A DNA stretch of 64,000 bases from Meghimatium bilineatum (taxonomy: Eukaryota; Mollusca; Gastropoda; Stylommatophora; Philomycidae). Both the position numbers and the translations under genes were made by a program. The stretch covers positions 27,744,483 through 27,808,482 of the forward strand of contig CM067298.1 of NCBI GenBank assembly GCA_034231615.1. Direction: 5' to 3'. A model generated the notes under the pieces. It was not told the origin of the DNA, did no database searches, and saw only the letters and a program-made list of their open reading frames with translations. This document shows positions 47,577 through 58,369 of the stretch, piece after piece. Positions within the stretch are counted from its first letter, which is position 1. The number at the start of each line of letters is the position of its first letter.

Positions 47577-47852
47577 ATTTATCTATTGATGTTTTTAAAC
47601 ATCACTTTTACTGGAATTATAGTTCTGAGTTTCATGGTCTTTTCCCCTAGTTGAGGGTTTGAGCTCCCAAATCCCCTTCCATATCTATAAGTGCGACTGT
47701 GCCCAGTTTGCTATTCTACTGTTCGGTTTATGCACCAAAATTATAAATTTTGGCTTCTACTGGAGGGAGGGGGATGGGAGGATTAGGGGTGGGTTTATAC
47801 CCCCTTTTCGAAACTGAAACATGACATTTACTAATATGGAGCTAGCAGAACA

Positions 47853-47965
47853 GCGGGTAAAGTCCCTCCTATAATGGTTTCCCTTAAAACAGCAGGTAAA
47901 AAGTCCCTCCCATAACGGTTTCCCTTAAAACAGCAGGTTAAAAAGTCCCTCCCATAATGGTTTTA
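47853..47965. repeat. ~43-bp minisatellite, 3 copies
   Basis: AAGTCCCTCCYATAAYGGTT plus TCCCTTAAAACAGCAGGTA recurs with small changes. Confidence 0.92.
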
Positions 47966-48411
47966 CCTAAAACGGTCTTCAAAATATCACCAAAGATTTG
48001 CCCACAAAAATGAAAAAAGGCACTTTTTTAGCGCAAACACCTCAGCTCTTATCAAAGCCGTATCTACGGCCCTGGTAATATACGGTAATTAATTGTTACC
48101 ATCGTCTTCGGCACATTTAGAAGGTTCAACGTTTGCCACTTCACAAGCTGGTTCACTAGAGTTCATGCAACTGCAATTATATATGTCACATCCACAACTC
48201 CTGCGCAAAAGAACCAAGAAATAGATCAATCACTGAAGAGTTATGTACATCTGAAATATATATTGTAATGACAATAATAGCGATAAAATACTCACAAATA
48301 TGTGTACATAATGATGTTTGAATGTATTTCTGCGCGTGAGCTCGTGTGTTTGTCAATTCTATGTGATAATGAGTTTGTGGAAGTAATTAGTTGTACTGAA
48401 GTATAATGTGT

Positions 48412-48477
48412 CGGTCTGAAAAGCACATTATTTCAGCTAAGCTGTAAACCATGACAAAACGCATTCCGTTCTCCGAA
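48412..48477 (+). mobile_element. SINE family 2, 5' part of an interrupted copy
   Basis: TCGGTCTGAAAAGCACATTA, CTAAGCTGTAAACCATGACA and CGCATTCCGTTCTCCGAACT match the middle of the family. The expected next part (CATCCTGTTAAT) occurs 610 bp downstream at 49090, so a later insertion split the copy. Confidence 0.75.
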
Positions 48478-48639
48478 CTAGTTAGTTAGCTCCTTTTGGG
48501 TCAGAAATGACTCATAGGCCAGTAATAATTTCTTTCCATGTTGAGGGCCGCATTGTAAATTGCTGTAGTTCTTGCGTATTGTTTATGCCCAATATTGATT
48601 GTTCTGTAACTTCCAGACTACCAACAGATAGCATGTCAT

Positions 48640-48830
48640 AATGTCATAATTGCCATAACACATATACATCACGGCTATAAAGCCAGAGGCAGACGATGTA
48701 AAAGATGGATCACAGAACTCAAAGAAGCTACAGGAACAAGATTACAAACAGCACACAAGAAGGCTATCTCCAGAGAACTCTTCTACCCTTGACGCCGCAA
48801 GGCAAACAAGGGCCACAGCATATGTATAAA
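48640..48830 (+). pseudogene. LINE RT C-terminal fragment
   Basis: The + strand reads RGRRCKRWITELKEATGTRL, QTAHKKAISRELFYP and a stop, then AAGGCAAACAAGGGCCACAG and an ATAGATAGATT tail. It matches the RGR...RW......TG.....A..A..R..W closing segment of LINE RTs. Confidence 0.65.
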
Positions 48831-48879
48831 TAGATAGATTGTTGTGTAGAGTTTGTTTAGGACGGTAACCGTATTATAA

Positions 48880-49089
48880 CAAAATACAAAATTGGTAGCA
48901 TATTGTGTTCAGGATATAGTAATCAACCCATAATTTTTTTGCTGTAATGATTTCTTGACAACATAAGTACGTACGGTAGTTTTCAATTGCTTTCTGAAGG
49001 GTACAGATGCACAATTGCCTGAGGCGGGTTTCGAATCCGGTGCTTTGGTCGTCACAGACGCGATCTGTACCACGCCCCGACAGAGCCGG
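48880..49089 (-). mobile_element. tRNA-derived SINE family 3 copy
   Basis: Minus strand: TGTCCGGCTCTGTCGGGGCG, GTGGTACAGATCGCGTCTGT, B box CCGGATTCGAAACCCG, AGGCAATTGTGCATCTGTAC and TTATGGGTTGATTACTATAT. Same order as 45300-45528. Confidence 0.8.
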
Positions 49090-49140
49090 ACATCCTGTTA
49101 ATTTATAGGAGCCTGAGAATGAACACAGAAGGAGAAGAAA
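49090..49140 (+). mobile_element. SINE family 2, 3' part of the interrupted copy
   Basis: CATCCTGTTAATTTATAGGA, GCCTGAGAATGAACACAGAA and GGAGAAGAAACC complete the copy begun at 48412. Confidence 0.75.
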
Positions 49141-49589
49141 CCACCAGCGCTATTCACTTGTCAAGTCTGTACCATGTTCAAATACATATGTGGCCACATA
49201 TCCCTTATGTAAATCATCCGGTATAACAAATAAATATATTTACTCGTCCACCCAAAAGTAACACGTATGCAAAAGTAACATGGAGAAGCAGAGCTGAAAC
49301 TGTCAGAGCTGAAACTGACCTTTTAACATATACTAAATTTATTTCGGTTGTGACACTCCTGGGAATTGCTTTCGCTCTACTCAATCGGTGCAGCCATCAC
49401 GATAACCGCTGCCTATTTTTGCTCATGTGAACAAGGTATTGAGTTCATCTCCAAAAGGAACACTCGTGTAAGCTAATACAAGTTCAGTACTGCTCATGTT
49501 TCCCGTGAATGTTCCCAGTGCGTATGTTTCACCAAATAGCAAATATTATTCTAAATATAATATGTCAAGGAAATATGAGTTTTGAATCA
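49141..49589. other. No gene recognised
   Basis: AT-rich sequence before the minisatellite. A local direct repeat of CAGAGCTGAAACTG lies near 49293-49318. Confidence 0.45.
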
Positions 49590-50515
49590 GCGTCATAGCA
49601 GACGGTTTCCTATAAGTGTTCAGCTGCCTAGTCAGTGGTTGAGATAGAACACGGATTCCCATAATTGTTCAGCTGTCTAGTCAGTGGTTGACATAGAACA
49701 CAGTTTCCCATACGTGTTCAGCTGCCTAGTCAGTGGTTGACATAGAACACAGTTTTCCATAAGTGTTCAGCTGCCTAGTCAGTGGTTGAGATAGAACACG
49801 GATTCCCATAAGTGTTCAGCTGTCTAGTCAGTGGTTGAGATAGAACACAGTTTCCCATAAGTGTTCAGCTGCCTAGTCAGTGGTTGACATAGAACACGGT
49901 TTCCCATAATTGTTCAGCTGCCTAGTCAGTGGTTGAGATAGAACACGGATTCCCATAATTGTTCAGCTGTCTAGTCAGTGGTTGACATAGAACACAGTTT
50001 CCCATACGTGTTCAGCTGCCTAGTCAGTGGTTGACATAGAACACAGTTTTCCATAAGTGTTCAGCTGCCTAGTCAGTGGTTGACATAGAATACAGTTTCC
50101 CATAAGTATTACGCTGCCTAGTCAGTGGTTGATATAGAACACGGTTTCCCATAAATGTTCAGCTGCCTAGTCAGTGGTTGACATGGAACACAGTTTCTGA
50201 TAAGTGTTCAGCTGCCTAGTCAGTGGTTGACATATAACAAGGTTTCCCATAAGTGTCCAGCTGCCTAGTCAGTGGTTGACATAGAACAAGGTTTCCCATA
50301 AGTGTTCAGCTGCCTGGTCAGTGGTTGACATAGAACACGGTTTCCCATAAATGTTCAGCTGCCTAGTCAGTGGTTGACATAGAACACAGTTTCCCATAAG
50401 TGTTCTGCTGCCTAGTCAGTGGTTGACATAGAACCGATTTCCCATAAGTGTTCAGCTACCTAGTCAGTGGTTGACATAACAAATGGCTTCCCATAAGTGC
50501 TCAGCTGTCTAGTAA
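49590..50515. repeat. 49-bp minisatellite, about 19 copies, with higher-order repeat
   Basis: Unit: GTTTCCCATAAGTGTTCAGC, TGCCTAGTCAGTGGTTGACA, TAGAACACG. Most units differ at one to four positions. The variant order starting with GAGATAGAACACGGATTCCC at 49641 recurs at 49935, exactly 294 bp (six units) later, so a six-unit block was duplicated. Confidence 0.95.
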
Positions 50516-50862
50516 GTAGTTTGACAAGAAACCGCTTGACTAAGGTCACCTACAGGACCTGCCAGTAGCCAATGCACCATTAATTTCTCGACCTTCCCAT
50601 AATTTTTGACCATTGTACCGTACTTTCTGGTGCTGAGTGAAGCGCTAGAGCAAATTAAGAATAAATTTCGAACCACGAATGCCTCGAAACCCAGGTTTGT
50701 TGGCAAGTTGATGAATAACTGAACATTACCACATGACGACTGCCAATGATGATGATGATGATTTATGATGTTCCTCCTTCGCAAGCGAAGATGAGCATGG
50801 CATGAAAAAACATTAAATGCGATGGAAAAATATTATATATAATAATTAAAATTGGTAAATAA

Positions 50863-51690
50863 CTAATTTGGTATGTGAGTTCGTAGATGCCCGGTGAGTT
50901 CGATTCGTGCACGGAAAGTTCTATTGCAGTGCATGCAGGAGTGCTGAAGGTTCGGGGTAGGAGAATGTACGGATTTGTCCTTCCGCTTTTTGCACTTGTG
51001 GATTGCCTGCAGTATTCTTTCTTTTTCAAATTTCGTGATGCCAGCAGCGATCTGGGTGTGCCAGGCTGAGCGATCAAGTGCTGTAGTCTCCCAGGAGCTA
51101 GGATCGATGCTGCAGTTCTTGAGAGAGATTTTTAGGTGAATCTTGAAGCGCTTTTTCTGCCCTCCACTTGAACGTTTACCTTCGCACAACTCCCAATAGA
51201 ATAATTTCTTTGGAAGGCGCTTGTCTGGCATACGGAAGATGTAGCCAGTCTAGCGGAGTTGGGACCTAGTCAGCTTTGCGTGTATGCTTTGCATACGTCT
51301 TCTGAAGAATTTCCGTATCTAGTACACGATCCTGCAAACGTACTCCTATGAGGTTTCGTAGGCACCAAGATGAAAATAGTTAAGCTGTCTAGCGTATCTC
51401 GCATAGACAGTACAGGATGACGCAGCATAAAGCAGTGTTGGTAGAACCACTGCGCGGTACACGTCCAACTTAGTTGTCAGACTGAGACCACACCTGATCC
51501 AGACGTTGGCTTGAAGGCTCCCGAATGCTACACTGGCACGAGCAATACCAGGGCAACATCCTCATCAATTGTCGCAGTTTGTGATAGTGTGCTGCTGAGA
51601 TATACAAACTTATTGGCAGTATTAAGTTTTTGTCCCTTTACTGTGATCACTGGCTCCGTGTAGGGGACACCTGGCGCTGGTATGACTACC
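50863..51690 (-). pseudogene. LINE RT C-terminus with C2H2 finger
   Basis: The 3' half is open for 122 codons: MPDKRLPKKLFYWELCEGKR, SSGGQKKRFKIHLKISLKN, WETTALDRSAWHTQI and CMHCNRTFRARIELTGHLRT-H, a complete C2H2 finger (C-x2-C-x12-H-x3-H). Upstream, in broken frames, are LNTANKFVYL, ARASVAFGSLQANVWI and TKLDVYRAVVLPTLLYA, the RT thumb. A GQKKR.KD.LK..L element ending in a zinc finger is known among animal LINEs. The 3' end is followed by a (GAT)n-type run (50745-50760). Not a host zinc-finger gene. Confidence 0.8.
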
Positions 51691-52404
51691 AATATATATG
51701 TACATAGATAGTAAGATCAAGTAAAGATGTAATATAATATGCAAGCTCACTAAATAATAGTTAACGTTTTTACCCAATAGCACAGGATTTCAGAGGAACT
51801 TCCTTGGGATAGCAGACTTTTCTAAAGTTGTCACAGGACAAATCTCTCAATTTTATTCTGGACAATGCTATACAGAAAACAGTGGTTAATTTTTCATAGT
51901 GTAACATTTAATATTAACATTTGGCTCGTTGCAATGTGGATAATTTTTACTAGAGATGGACAAACTAACGAACACACAAATGTATGAAAACACAAATAAA
52001 TTGCATGCGATGAATTTTTTTTTTATCAATGACGATTTGTAGCTTTACAACAGCAGCAATAACTAATGTTTAGTATTAATATTTGGAAAAAAAACAACAA
52101 CAACAATTACAACCGTTGCTTATTTTTTAAAATATTTAGTTGGTGTTCTCTCTTCGTATTAGCGAGACCGTTGGCAGTGTAGAAGACCTGTTCGCAGAAT
52201 AATTATGCCTTTATTCGTTCATTTTCTTGATTATTCTCGTGTGTTTCGTTGGTCACTATTTGTATACTTGGAATCGCTGCCAAAAAATAGCTAAGATGAC
52301 TTCAAGTATATAAATAGTGATCAACCGAAATAACGACAATAATAAAAAACATTACAAATGAAGACCTAATTAATTCTTGGAAAGTACTTTATTGAAGAAG
52401 ATCA
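51691..52404. other. No gene recognised
   Basis: AT-rich with short homopolymers. Confidence 0.45.
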
Positions 52405-52480
52405 TGGTAGTGGTTGAGCCGCTCGCTTTGCGCTCACGAGGTCACGGGATCGAATACCACTAATGCATCCCACTTCTATT
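52405..52480 (+). mobile_element. tRNA-like SINE head
   Basis: GTAGTGGTTGAGCCGCTCGC, TTTGCGCTCACGAGGTCACG and GGATCGAATACCAC keep an A-box-like start and a B box with a change from GGTTCGAATCC. The arms no longer pair as a functional tRNA. Confidence 0.6.
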
Positions 52481-52569
52481 GCAAGGCATGATCTGGAACT
52501 TCTGTGTTAGACTTTGGCGTTGTTACTTTTTGAATGTTAAACTTAAGTAAATAACTCTTTGGTTGTTGG

Positions 52570-53325
52570 TTGCTTCATCATTCAATCGATACTCGGTTCA
52601 TTTTTCGTGTACCATTAGAGAGTGTTGCGATGGCTCATGTTGAATGCTTCAGGTTTCGTGTACCATTAGAGAGTGTTGCGATGGCTCATGTTGAATGCTT
52701 CAGGTTTCGTGTACCATTAGAGAGTGTTGCGATGGCTCATGTTGAATGCTTCAGGTTTCGTGTACCATTAGAGAGTGTTGCGATGACTCATGTTGAATGC
52801 TTCAGGTTTCGTGTACCATTAGAGAGTGTTGCGATGGCTCATGTTGAATGCTTCAGGTTTCGTGTACCATTAGAGAGTGTTGCGATGGCTCATGTTGAAT
52901 GCTTCAGGTTTCGTGTACCATTAGAGAGTGTTGCGATGGCTCATGTTGAATGCTTCAGGTTTCGTGTACCATTAGAGAGTGTTGCGATGGCTCATGTTGA
53001 ATGCTTCAGGTTTCGTGTACCATTAGAGAGTGTTGCGATGGCTCATGTTGAATGCTTCAGGTTTCGTGTACCATTAGAGAGTGTTGCGATGGCTCATGTT
53101 GAATGCTTCAGGTTTCGTGTACCATTAGAGAGTGTTGCGATGGCTCATGTTGAATGCTTCAGTTTTAGTGTACTAGCAGAGTGTGTTGTGATGGTTCATA
53201 TTAATTGCTTCAGTTTTCACGTATCAGCAGATGGTGTTGCGATAACTCATCTTACATACTTCAGTTTTGAACCTTTAGCCAAATTTGTTGCGGTCTGTGA
53301 GTCTATATATCGATCTATTCGCTAA
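52570..53325 (+). CDS. Open 251-codon frame of 17-residue repeats (hypothetical)
   Basis: A 51-bp unit encoding FRVPLESVAMAHVECFR is repeated 11 times, nearly without change (one unit has AMTHV). Three degenerate units follow in the same register: FSVLAECVVMVHINCFS, FHVSADGVAITHLTYFS and FEPLAKFVAV, then a stop. The period is a multiple of three, so the array stays open automatically, and the frame could be a by-product of a minisatellite. In favour of coding: the eroded units also keep frame and hydrophobic pattern without a stop. Against: no splice context, no recognised domain and no known family. ATG at 52570 is the first in frame; it gives no clear signal peptide. Protein status unproven. 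Confidence 0.3.
   Translation: MLHHSIDTRFIFRVPLESVAMAHVECFRFRVPLESVAMAHVECFRFRVPLESVAMAHVECFRFRVPLESVAMTHVECFRFRVPLESVAMAHVECFRFRVPLESVAMAHVECFRFRVPLESVAMAHVECFRFRVPLESVAMAHVECFRFRVPLESVAMAHVECFRFRVPLESVAMAHVECFRFRVPLESVAMAHVECFSFSVLAECVVMVHINCFSFHVSADGVAITHLTYFSFEPLAKFVAVCESIYRSIR
52609..53165. repeat. 51-bp minisatellite, 11 copies
   Basis: Unit: TTTCGTGTACCATTAGAGAG, TGTTGCGATGGCTCATGTTG, AATGCTTCAGG. Copies are almost identical, implying recent expansion or ongoing homogenisation. Diverged copies continue to about 53280. Confidence 0.97.
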
Positions 53326-53344
53326 ACCCTTTATTGCCTTTCAG

Positions 53345-54505
53345 CGTCTGTTGTCTATTGTCTTTCCCCAGGTGAATGATTGTTGATCGCATTCACACTT
53401 GCCGTTAAGCGTAGGGGTGGTAGCTTAAGCTGTCGTTTCAAGGCCAAATGTGTCGCCAAATGTGTCGATACATGATATTATACCAACTCTTTTCCTAATT
53501 TCTTCATTTCTTATTTTATCTAGTTTGGTAACCATTGCAGTTTTTCTCAGACACTTCATTTCACATGTGACGATTTTTCTTTGCTGCGAAGCTGTTAAAG
53601 ACCATGTTTGACATTGGTAGCACAGTGTTGGTATAAAAATTGTAGATATTATTTGTTTTTTAATTTCCATCTTGATCTTTGGATGAAGAAATAATGGTGA
53701 AAGTTGGTAAGTCACTGTGTTTGCTTTCTGGCACCTTGTTTCTATTTCTCTGTCTAGTCTTCCATCTTCGAAAAAAATGCTGCCTATATATTTGAATTCT
53801 TTCGCTTGTTTCACTTTGGTGTTATCTATTGTTATATTCATTGGTGTTGAAGACTTGCTAATTTTCATAACTTCTGTTTTCTGTAAATTAATTTTCATGT
53901 TGTACTTCTGACATGCTAACAGCAATGCATTGATGTGCTTTTGCAAAGTTTCCTCATCTTTGTACATTAGACTTTGATCATCGGCAAATAATAGTTCATT
54001 GATTTCATTATTAAGTTCCTCATCAGGTTTATTTGCAATGTTTTCCTCTTTGTTGATATGAGCTTCTTTTATTATTCTGTCCATTTATATGTTGAAAAGT
54101 AGGGGTGAAAGTACGCATCCTTGTCTTACTCCAGATCTTGTTTCAAAAGGTTCAGTCATTCCATCTGTTGTTCTTGCTGAGCTTTGGCATTTTTGATATA
54201 TCGCTTTTATGTTATCTAACAGTTGTCCTTTGATATATATTTCTATGGTTTCCCATAGAATGTTTCTATCTACTCTGTCGAATGCCTTTTCCTGGTCTAC
54301 AAATACTGTGTTTAAATCTTGATTGTATTCGATTGATTTTTCGCTCAGTTGTCTCAGTGTGAAAAGTGCGTCTGTACAGCTTGCTACCCTTCTGAAGCCA
54401 AATTGAGAGGGGGTCAACTGTGGTTCTGCAATATATCGCATTCTCTGTTCTATTATTTTTGCATAGATTTTACCTGTGTGACTTAATAAGGAGATGCATC
54501 AGGAT
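53345..54505 (-). pseudogene. Non-LTR reverse transcriptase (family C)
   Basis: Minus strand from 54505: SHTGKIYAKIIEQRMRYIAE, LTPSQFGFRRVASCTDALF, TVFVDQEKAFDRVDRNILW (catalytic motif A), SGVRQGCVLSPLLFNI, a TAA at 54085-54087, then NELLFADDQSLMY (FADD box), KINLQKTEVMKISK and FKYIGSIFFEDGRLDREIET. Below 53430 the 3' end carries the same CACCTGG...GACAATAGACAA tail as the copy at 12000. Only one stop interrupts nearly 340 codons, so it is the better copy. 5'-truncated: no endonuclease. Confidence 0.85.
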
Positions 54506-54554
54506 GCTTTCAGCGTCAGGGGTAGAATAGTTCTCTGGAGAAGGCCCTCATATT

Positions 54555-55059
54555 GTGCAATTTGTCACCTCTTTTATTTCGGTGGTTCATTGTTTTCGAG
54601 GTCTGCCTCTAGGTCTTCGCTCACTGTATCTGTGTAGCATAGCTTGCTGTGGCATGCTGTCTGGTGGTAGTCTGCTGATGTGTGCAAAAACTTTAACCTG
54701 TTGGCTCTTAATATACTCCAAGATTGGGGCGGTGCCGGTTCTTTGTCTAATGTCATTTCTCACTCTGTCTCTTATCGATATTCCTAGGATTCTGCGTAAG
54801 CATGCTATTTCAACTGTCACTAGTTAACGTTTGTTTTGTGCTGTCGTTGTTCATGTTTGGCATTGGTAACACAGCGTTCGCATAATAATCGTTTTGAATA
54901 GTGTTATTTTGGTGTTTAAATAAACATTTTTGTTTCTGAGTATTCGTGTCATTTTCCCTAGGGCTTGGTATGCTATACTTCATATATTGTGTATTTCTGT
55001 ACTGCTCTTGACATCTGTTGCTATGTTGCTTCCTAGATATGTGAATTTTAAGTCTGTTG

Positions 55060-55129
<70 letters not shown>

Positions 55130-55850
55130 ATGAGTGGTTTTTTCTGTTCCTCATATTTTCATTACTTCCGTCTTTTCTATGTTTATATTCATGTTAAAGG
55201 TTTGACATGTTTGATGTAACCTGTCTATTTGTCTTTATAGTTGCTATTCTGATGATGCTACAAGTGATTGGTCGTCTGCAAATAGCAATTCGTTTAAGTT
55301 ATCATTCAGATTGTTTTCTTTTGTTGTCTTTACTACTTTGAAGATGTGATCTATGTATGTTATAAACAATAGGGTGGGGGGATAGTATACACCCCTGTCT
55401 TACTCCCGAGTGGATTTGAAAATAATCGGATGTGCCTTTGTTCGTTCTTACTACGCACTAACTATTAGTGTATATGCTCTGACATATGCTTATCAGATGT
55501 TGTGGCACTCCATATGTCTCTAATGCTATCCATAATTGTGCTATATCGACTCTGTCAAATGCTTTTTCTCGGTCTACGAAAGCCAAATATAAATCTTGGT
55601 TATGTTCCGTCGCTCTTTCTGCAAGTTGTTTGAGGGCGAATATTGCATCTGTACAGCTTTTACTTTTTCGAAATCCCATTTGTGTGTTGTTGAGCTGTGG
55701 TTCTATATATATATATGCGTATCTTCTTCTCTATTATCTTGCTAACGATTTTTCCTATGTGGCTTAAAAGTGATATGCCTCTATACTTAGTGCAGCCCTT
55801 TCTACTGTCTTTTTTCTTCCAGGTTGGAACAATCACCGCTGTATTACACT
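54555..55850 (-). pseudogene. Non-LTR reverse transcriptase, relative of family C
   Basis: Minus strand: GISLLSHIGKIVSKIIEKKI, MGFRKSKSCTDAIFALKQLA, LAFVDREKAFDRVDIAQLW, GVRQGC, then damaged text, a (TA)n expansion at 55062-55128 inside the element, and finally RILGISIRDRVRNDIRQRTG, YIKSQQVKVFAHISRL and RPRGRPRKQ. It precedes the 53345-54505 copy in the same orientation, so the two lie in tandem. Confidence 0.8.
55062..55128. repeat. (TA)n microsatellite
   Basis: Dinucleotide run inside the LINE remnant. Confidence 0.98.
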
Positions 55851-56150
55851 CTTGCGGTGTCTTTTGTGTCTATCATATCTCATTGAACAATCTGTGTAAC
55901 CACTTTATAACTGTCACTGTTAGAATTTTTCTTAGTTCTATATGTATTCCGTCTGTGAGTCATGTAGATGAAAATATTTCTGCAATATTAAATGTTATAC
56001 AAACCTTTGGTCGTCTTCATGCTGTAAATGATAATCTATATTTATGAGCCCACTGCAATATCTAAATGAACTTCGTTGTAATCAACTATTGTAACAAAAC
56101 ATTGCTTTTTTATCTCCCTATCTTGTTTTGATTGATTTCCAGTCCTTTTA

Positions 56151-56626
56151 GTTAGCTAGTTAGTCGTCGGATCATCATCACTGCAAACTGGACACATCCA
56201 TAGTTGCTCCGATCTCACCTTGAGTGTATCCGCCATCACACTTCTGCTGACAGTACCGGTCCTATGCTGGTTGACCATCATTCTTCTGCGCCCTCCAAAA
56301 TGTTCACCTCTAGCAACACCGCATTTCGATCCCTGATCTTTAATCCTAGCCATTGAAACGGAATCATCATCCACATTCGTCTCACTCTCGCGTGTGATAT
56401 CTCTTAAGGAGTTCAAAACGTCAGCGCGATCCATTGCCCCATCGCCCTTTGCTACAATCGCACACGCTGCCAGCTGATCCGCTCTCTCACCGCCCCGAAC
56501 GCCCACATGTCCCGGCACGAAAATAAATGCAACCGCTTTCAAGCTCGCATTTCTCAAGGCCTCAATCCACTGTTCGCGAACGAGACCCACCCGTACCTTC
56601 CCAATCACACCCACATCTTGGGTGAC
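56151..56626 (-). pseudogene. RNase H LINE insertion (family R), with target duplication
   Basis: The 13-mer TCCAGTCCTTTTA lies at 56138-56150 and at 56627-56639. Between them the minus strand is open for 152 codons: VREQWIEALRNASLKAVAFI, FVPGHVGVRGGERADQLAA, SKCGVARGEHFGG, VNQHRTGTVSRSVMADTLKV and LWMCPVCSDDDPTTN and a stop, then a 3' tail TAACTAGCTAAC. It holds the end of an RNase H domain plus the C-terminal domain with a CPVC pair. It is a young, 5'-truncated retro-insertion and the reference copy for family R. Confidence 0.92.
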
Positions 56627-56869
56627 TCCAGTCCTTTTATTTTGATATATTAAAAACAGTTGATGAAAACGTCGATAATGTTAATATATAGAAATTAAAT
56701 TACAACTCATTTCTTAACTGGGTTTTTTCTATAACCAGCAATCAATAAGGTCAATTGGTTTCAAATAGTAATCTATGTGTGTCTGTATGATAGTAGTATA
56801 TCTTGTGAATAACTGAACTATGAACAAGATATCTTTTATGGTTTTCAACACATAATTGAAATATCTAAA

Positions 56870-57360
56870 TGTACTTACAGCTAACTGCAGAGAATGGTGT
56901 CCCATGACTGTGCAGCAAGAGATGCAGACTTTGGTCAGTGAAAATGCCAAAGAGGGAGTTGTGATTATATACACTGATAGATCTGTGATTAGACATGTTC
57001 GTAGTGCTTGGGTCTTCACAGCTCAGTGCGCAGATAAGAAGACCAGGCAGGAGAGTGGGACCTTATCTGTGACTACGAGTAGCATGACCATGGAGATTAT
57101 GGTGGTGACCAGGGCATTTGAGTATGTAAGCACAGAGAAGGTAACACGGGTCTGCAATTTGAGTGGCTCTATGAGTGTGATTAGGTAGGTACAACTGGGT
57201 CTCGTTTGCGAACAGTGGATTGAGGCCTTGAGAAAATCGAGGCTGCAAAGTGTTTACATTTATTTTCGTGCTGGGATATGTGGGTGTAGAGGAAAGGAAA
57301 GAGCAGATCAACTGGCGTCATGCACGATTATGGCGCTGGACATGAGGTAATGTATCGAGC
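56870..57360 (+). pseudogene. RNase H LINE fragment (family R), RNase H domain
   Basis: The + strand gives EGVVIIYTDRSVIRHVRSAW (the first Asp of YTDGS with G changed to R), SVTTSSMTMEIMVVTRAFEY (Glu) and, after a stop near 57185, CEQWIEALRKSRLQS and CRGKERADQLAS (last Asp). This shows that family R has a full RNase H domain upstream of the part seen elsewhere. Dead fragment, head-to-head with 56151-56626. Confidence 0.75.
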
Positions 57361-57596
57361 TGACGGTCTGAACGGTCTGAGAAGGTTATGTTAAATTGAA
57401 TTAGCATGTTTTTTGGAAAGTTTGCAGATACATTAAAATCTTTGCTCTTTGTAATATGAAGTGTTTGATTCAGGGCCACACATTTTTTGAGGGGAGGGGG
57501 TGGTGGTTGACGGCTCTTAACACCCCCTCATAATGGAAACAAAACATTAAATCTATCTTTTTCGTGGGGCATAACATGTAACGGAAAGGATATAAC

Positions 57597-57600
<4 letters not shown>

Positions 57601-57652
<52 letters not shown>
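57601..57652. repeat. (TA)n microsatellite
   Basis: Uninterrupted TA run. Confidence 0.98.
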
Positions 57653-57654
<2 letters not shown>

Positions 57655-57716
57655 CATATGGAATTAACATATCGGTAATTTGGGCATTATTGACGATCTT
57701 TTTCTCTAGGAGTCTT

Positions 57717-57971
57717 TTGTTTATTTATTTTTGTCGCAAAACCCAAACTATATTCCAGATTTGGTTGTTTTGAGTGGTCTCTATTCAATATAAAAAATTC
57801 AACCTATGTTTCAGGTTTTGTTGCTTTGGTGTTCTCTTTCCAATTAAAAACTCAACCTACGTTACAGGTTTTGTTATTTGAATGTTCTTTCTAATAAAAT
57901 AAAGGCAATAGTTATTCTAGGTTTTGTTGTTTGAGTGTTCTCGTTCCAATTAAAAACTCTACCTACGTTAC
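57717..57971. repeat. ~57-bp tandem array, left part
   Basis: Units read CCTACGTTACAGGTTTTGTT, ATTTGAATGTTCTTTC, TAATAAAATAAAGGCAATAG or CAATTAAAAACTCAA. At least four units. The array continues at 61236-61500 after the RTE insertion. Confidence 0.9.
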
Positions 57972-58369
57972 TTGGACTTCCGGTAGCAACATGGCTCAAT
58001 TTTGAACGTTATTCACTCAGTCGTCACTTGAGGATTATTTTATTATATATTATCGTATTATGTGTTATTTTAAGTGAATGACTAATAACTAATGTGCAGA
58101 AAATTTCTTGTGTGTTTTCTATTGGGGAAAGTTGAATATTCCTGGAGGGGAGTCTGGAGTTTAGTCGTTAATTGTGCCGTCATGATGTTCGCTAGGAACG
58201 AACAAGGAAGCGACCGATAGCCACCGGTATAAGTGGTAGCTCTACAACTGGGCAGGGCGGGGCACCCATTTGTCCCGACATAAAATATTGTCAAAGGGAG
58301 CGGATATAAATGGATATCCCCCATATGGATGTGGAAAGCAACGGGAAACTACCACATTATTCTCCCAAG

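Larger units (their letters stand above)
48478..49089. mobile_element. Composite insertion inside a SINE
   Basis: This segment separates the two halves of a SINE family 2 copy. It holds a + strand LINE 3' fragment (48640-48830) and a reverse SINE family 3 copy (48880-49089). Whether it arrived in one or several events cannot be read from the sequence. Confidence 0.6.

Noticed and set aside
45450-49090. tRNA genes at the SINE heads (also 28085, 38367, 4905 and 52405)
   Set aside because: A and B boxes are recognisable but arms do not pair well and SINE bodies follow; not functional tRNA genes.
49590-50515. CRISPR-like array
   Set aside because: Units are contiguous with no unique spacers and the genome is eukaryotic; it is a minisatellite.
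50863-51231. Host zinc-finger gene
   Set aside because: The upstream text is reverse transcriptase thumb and the GQKKR block belongs to a LINE.
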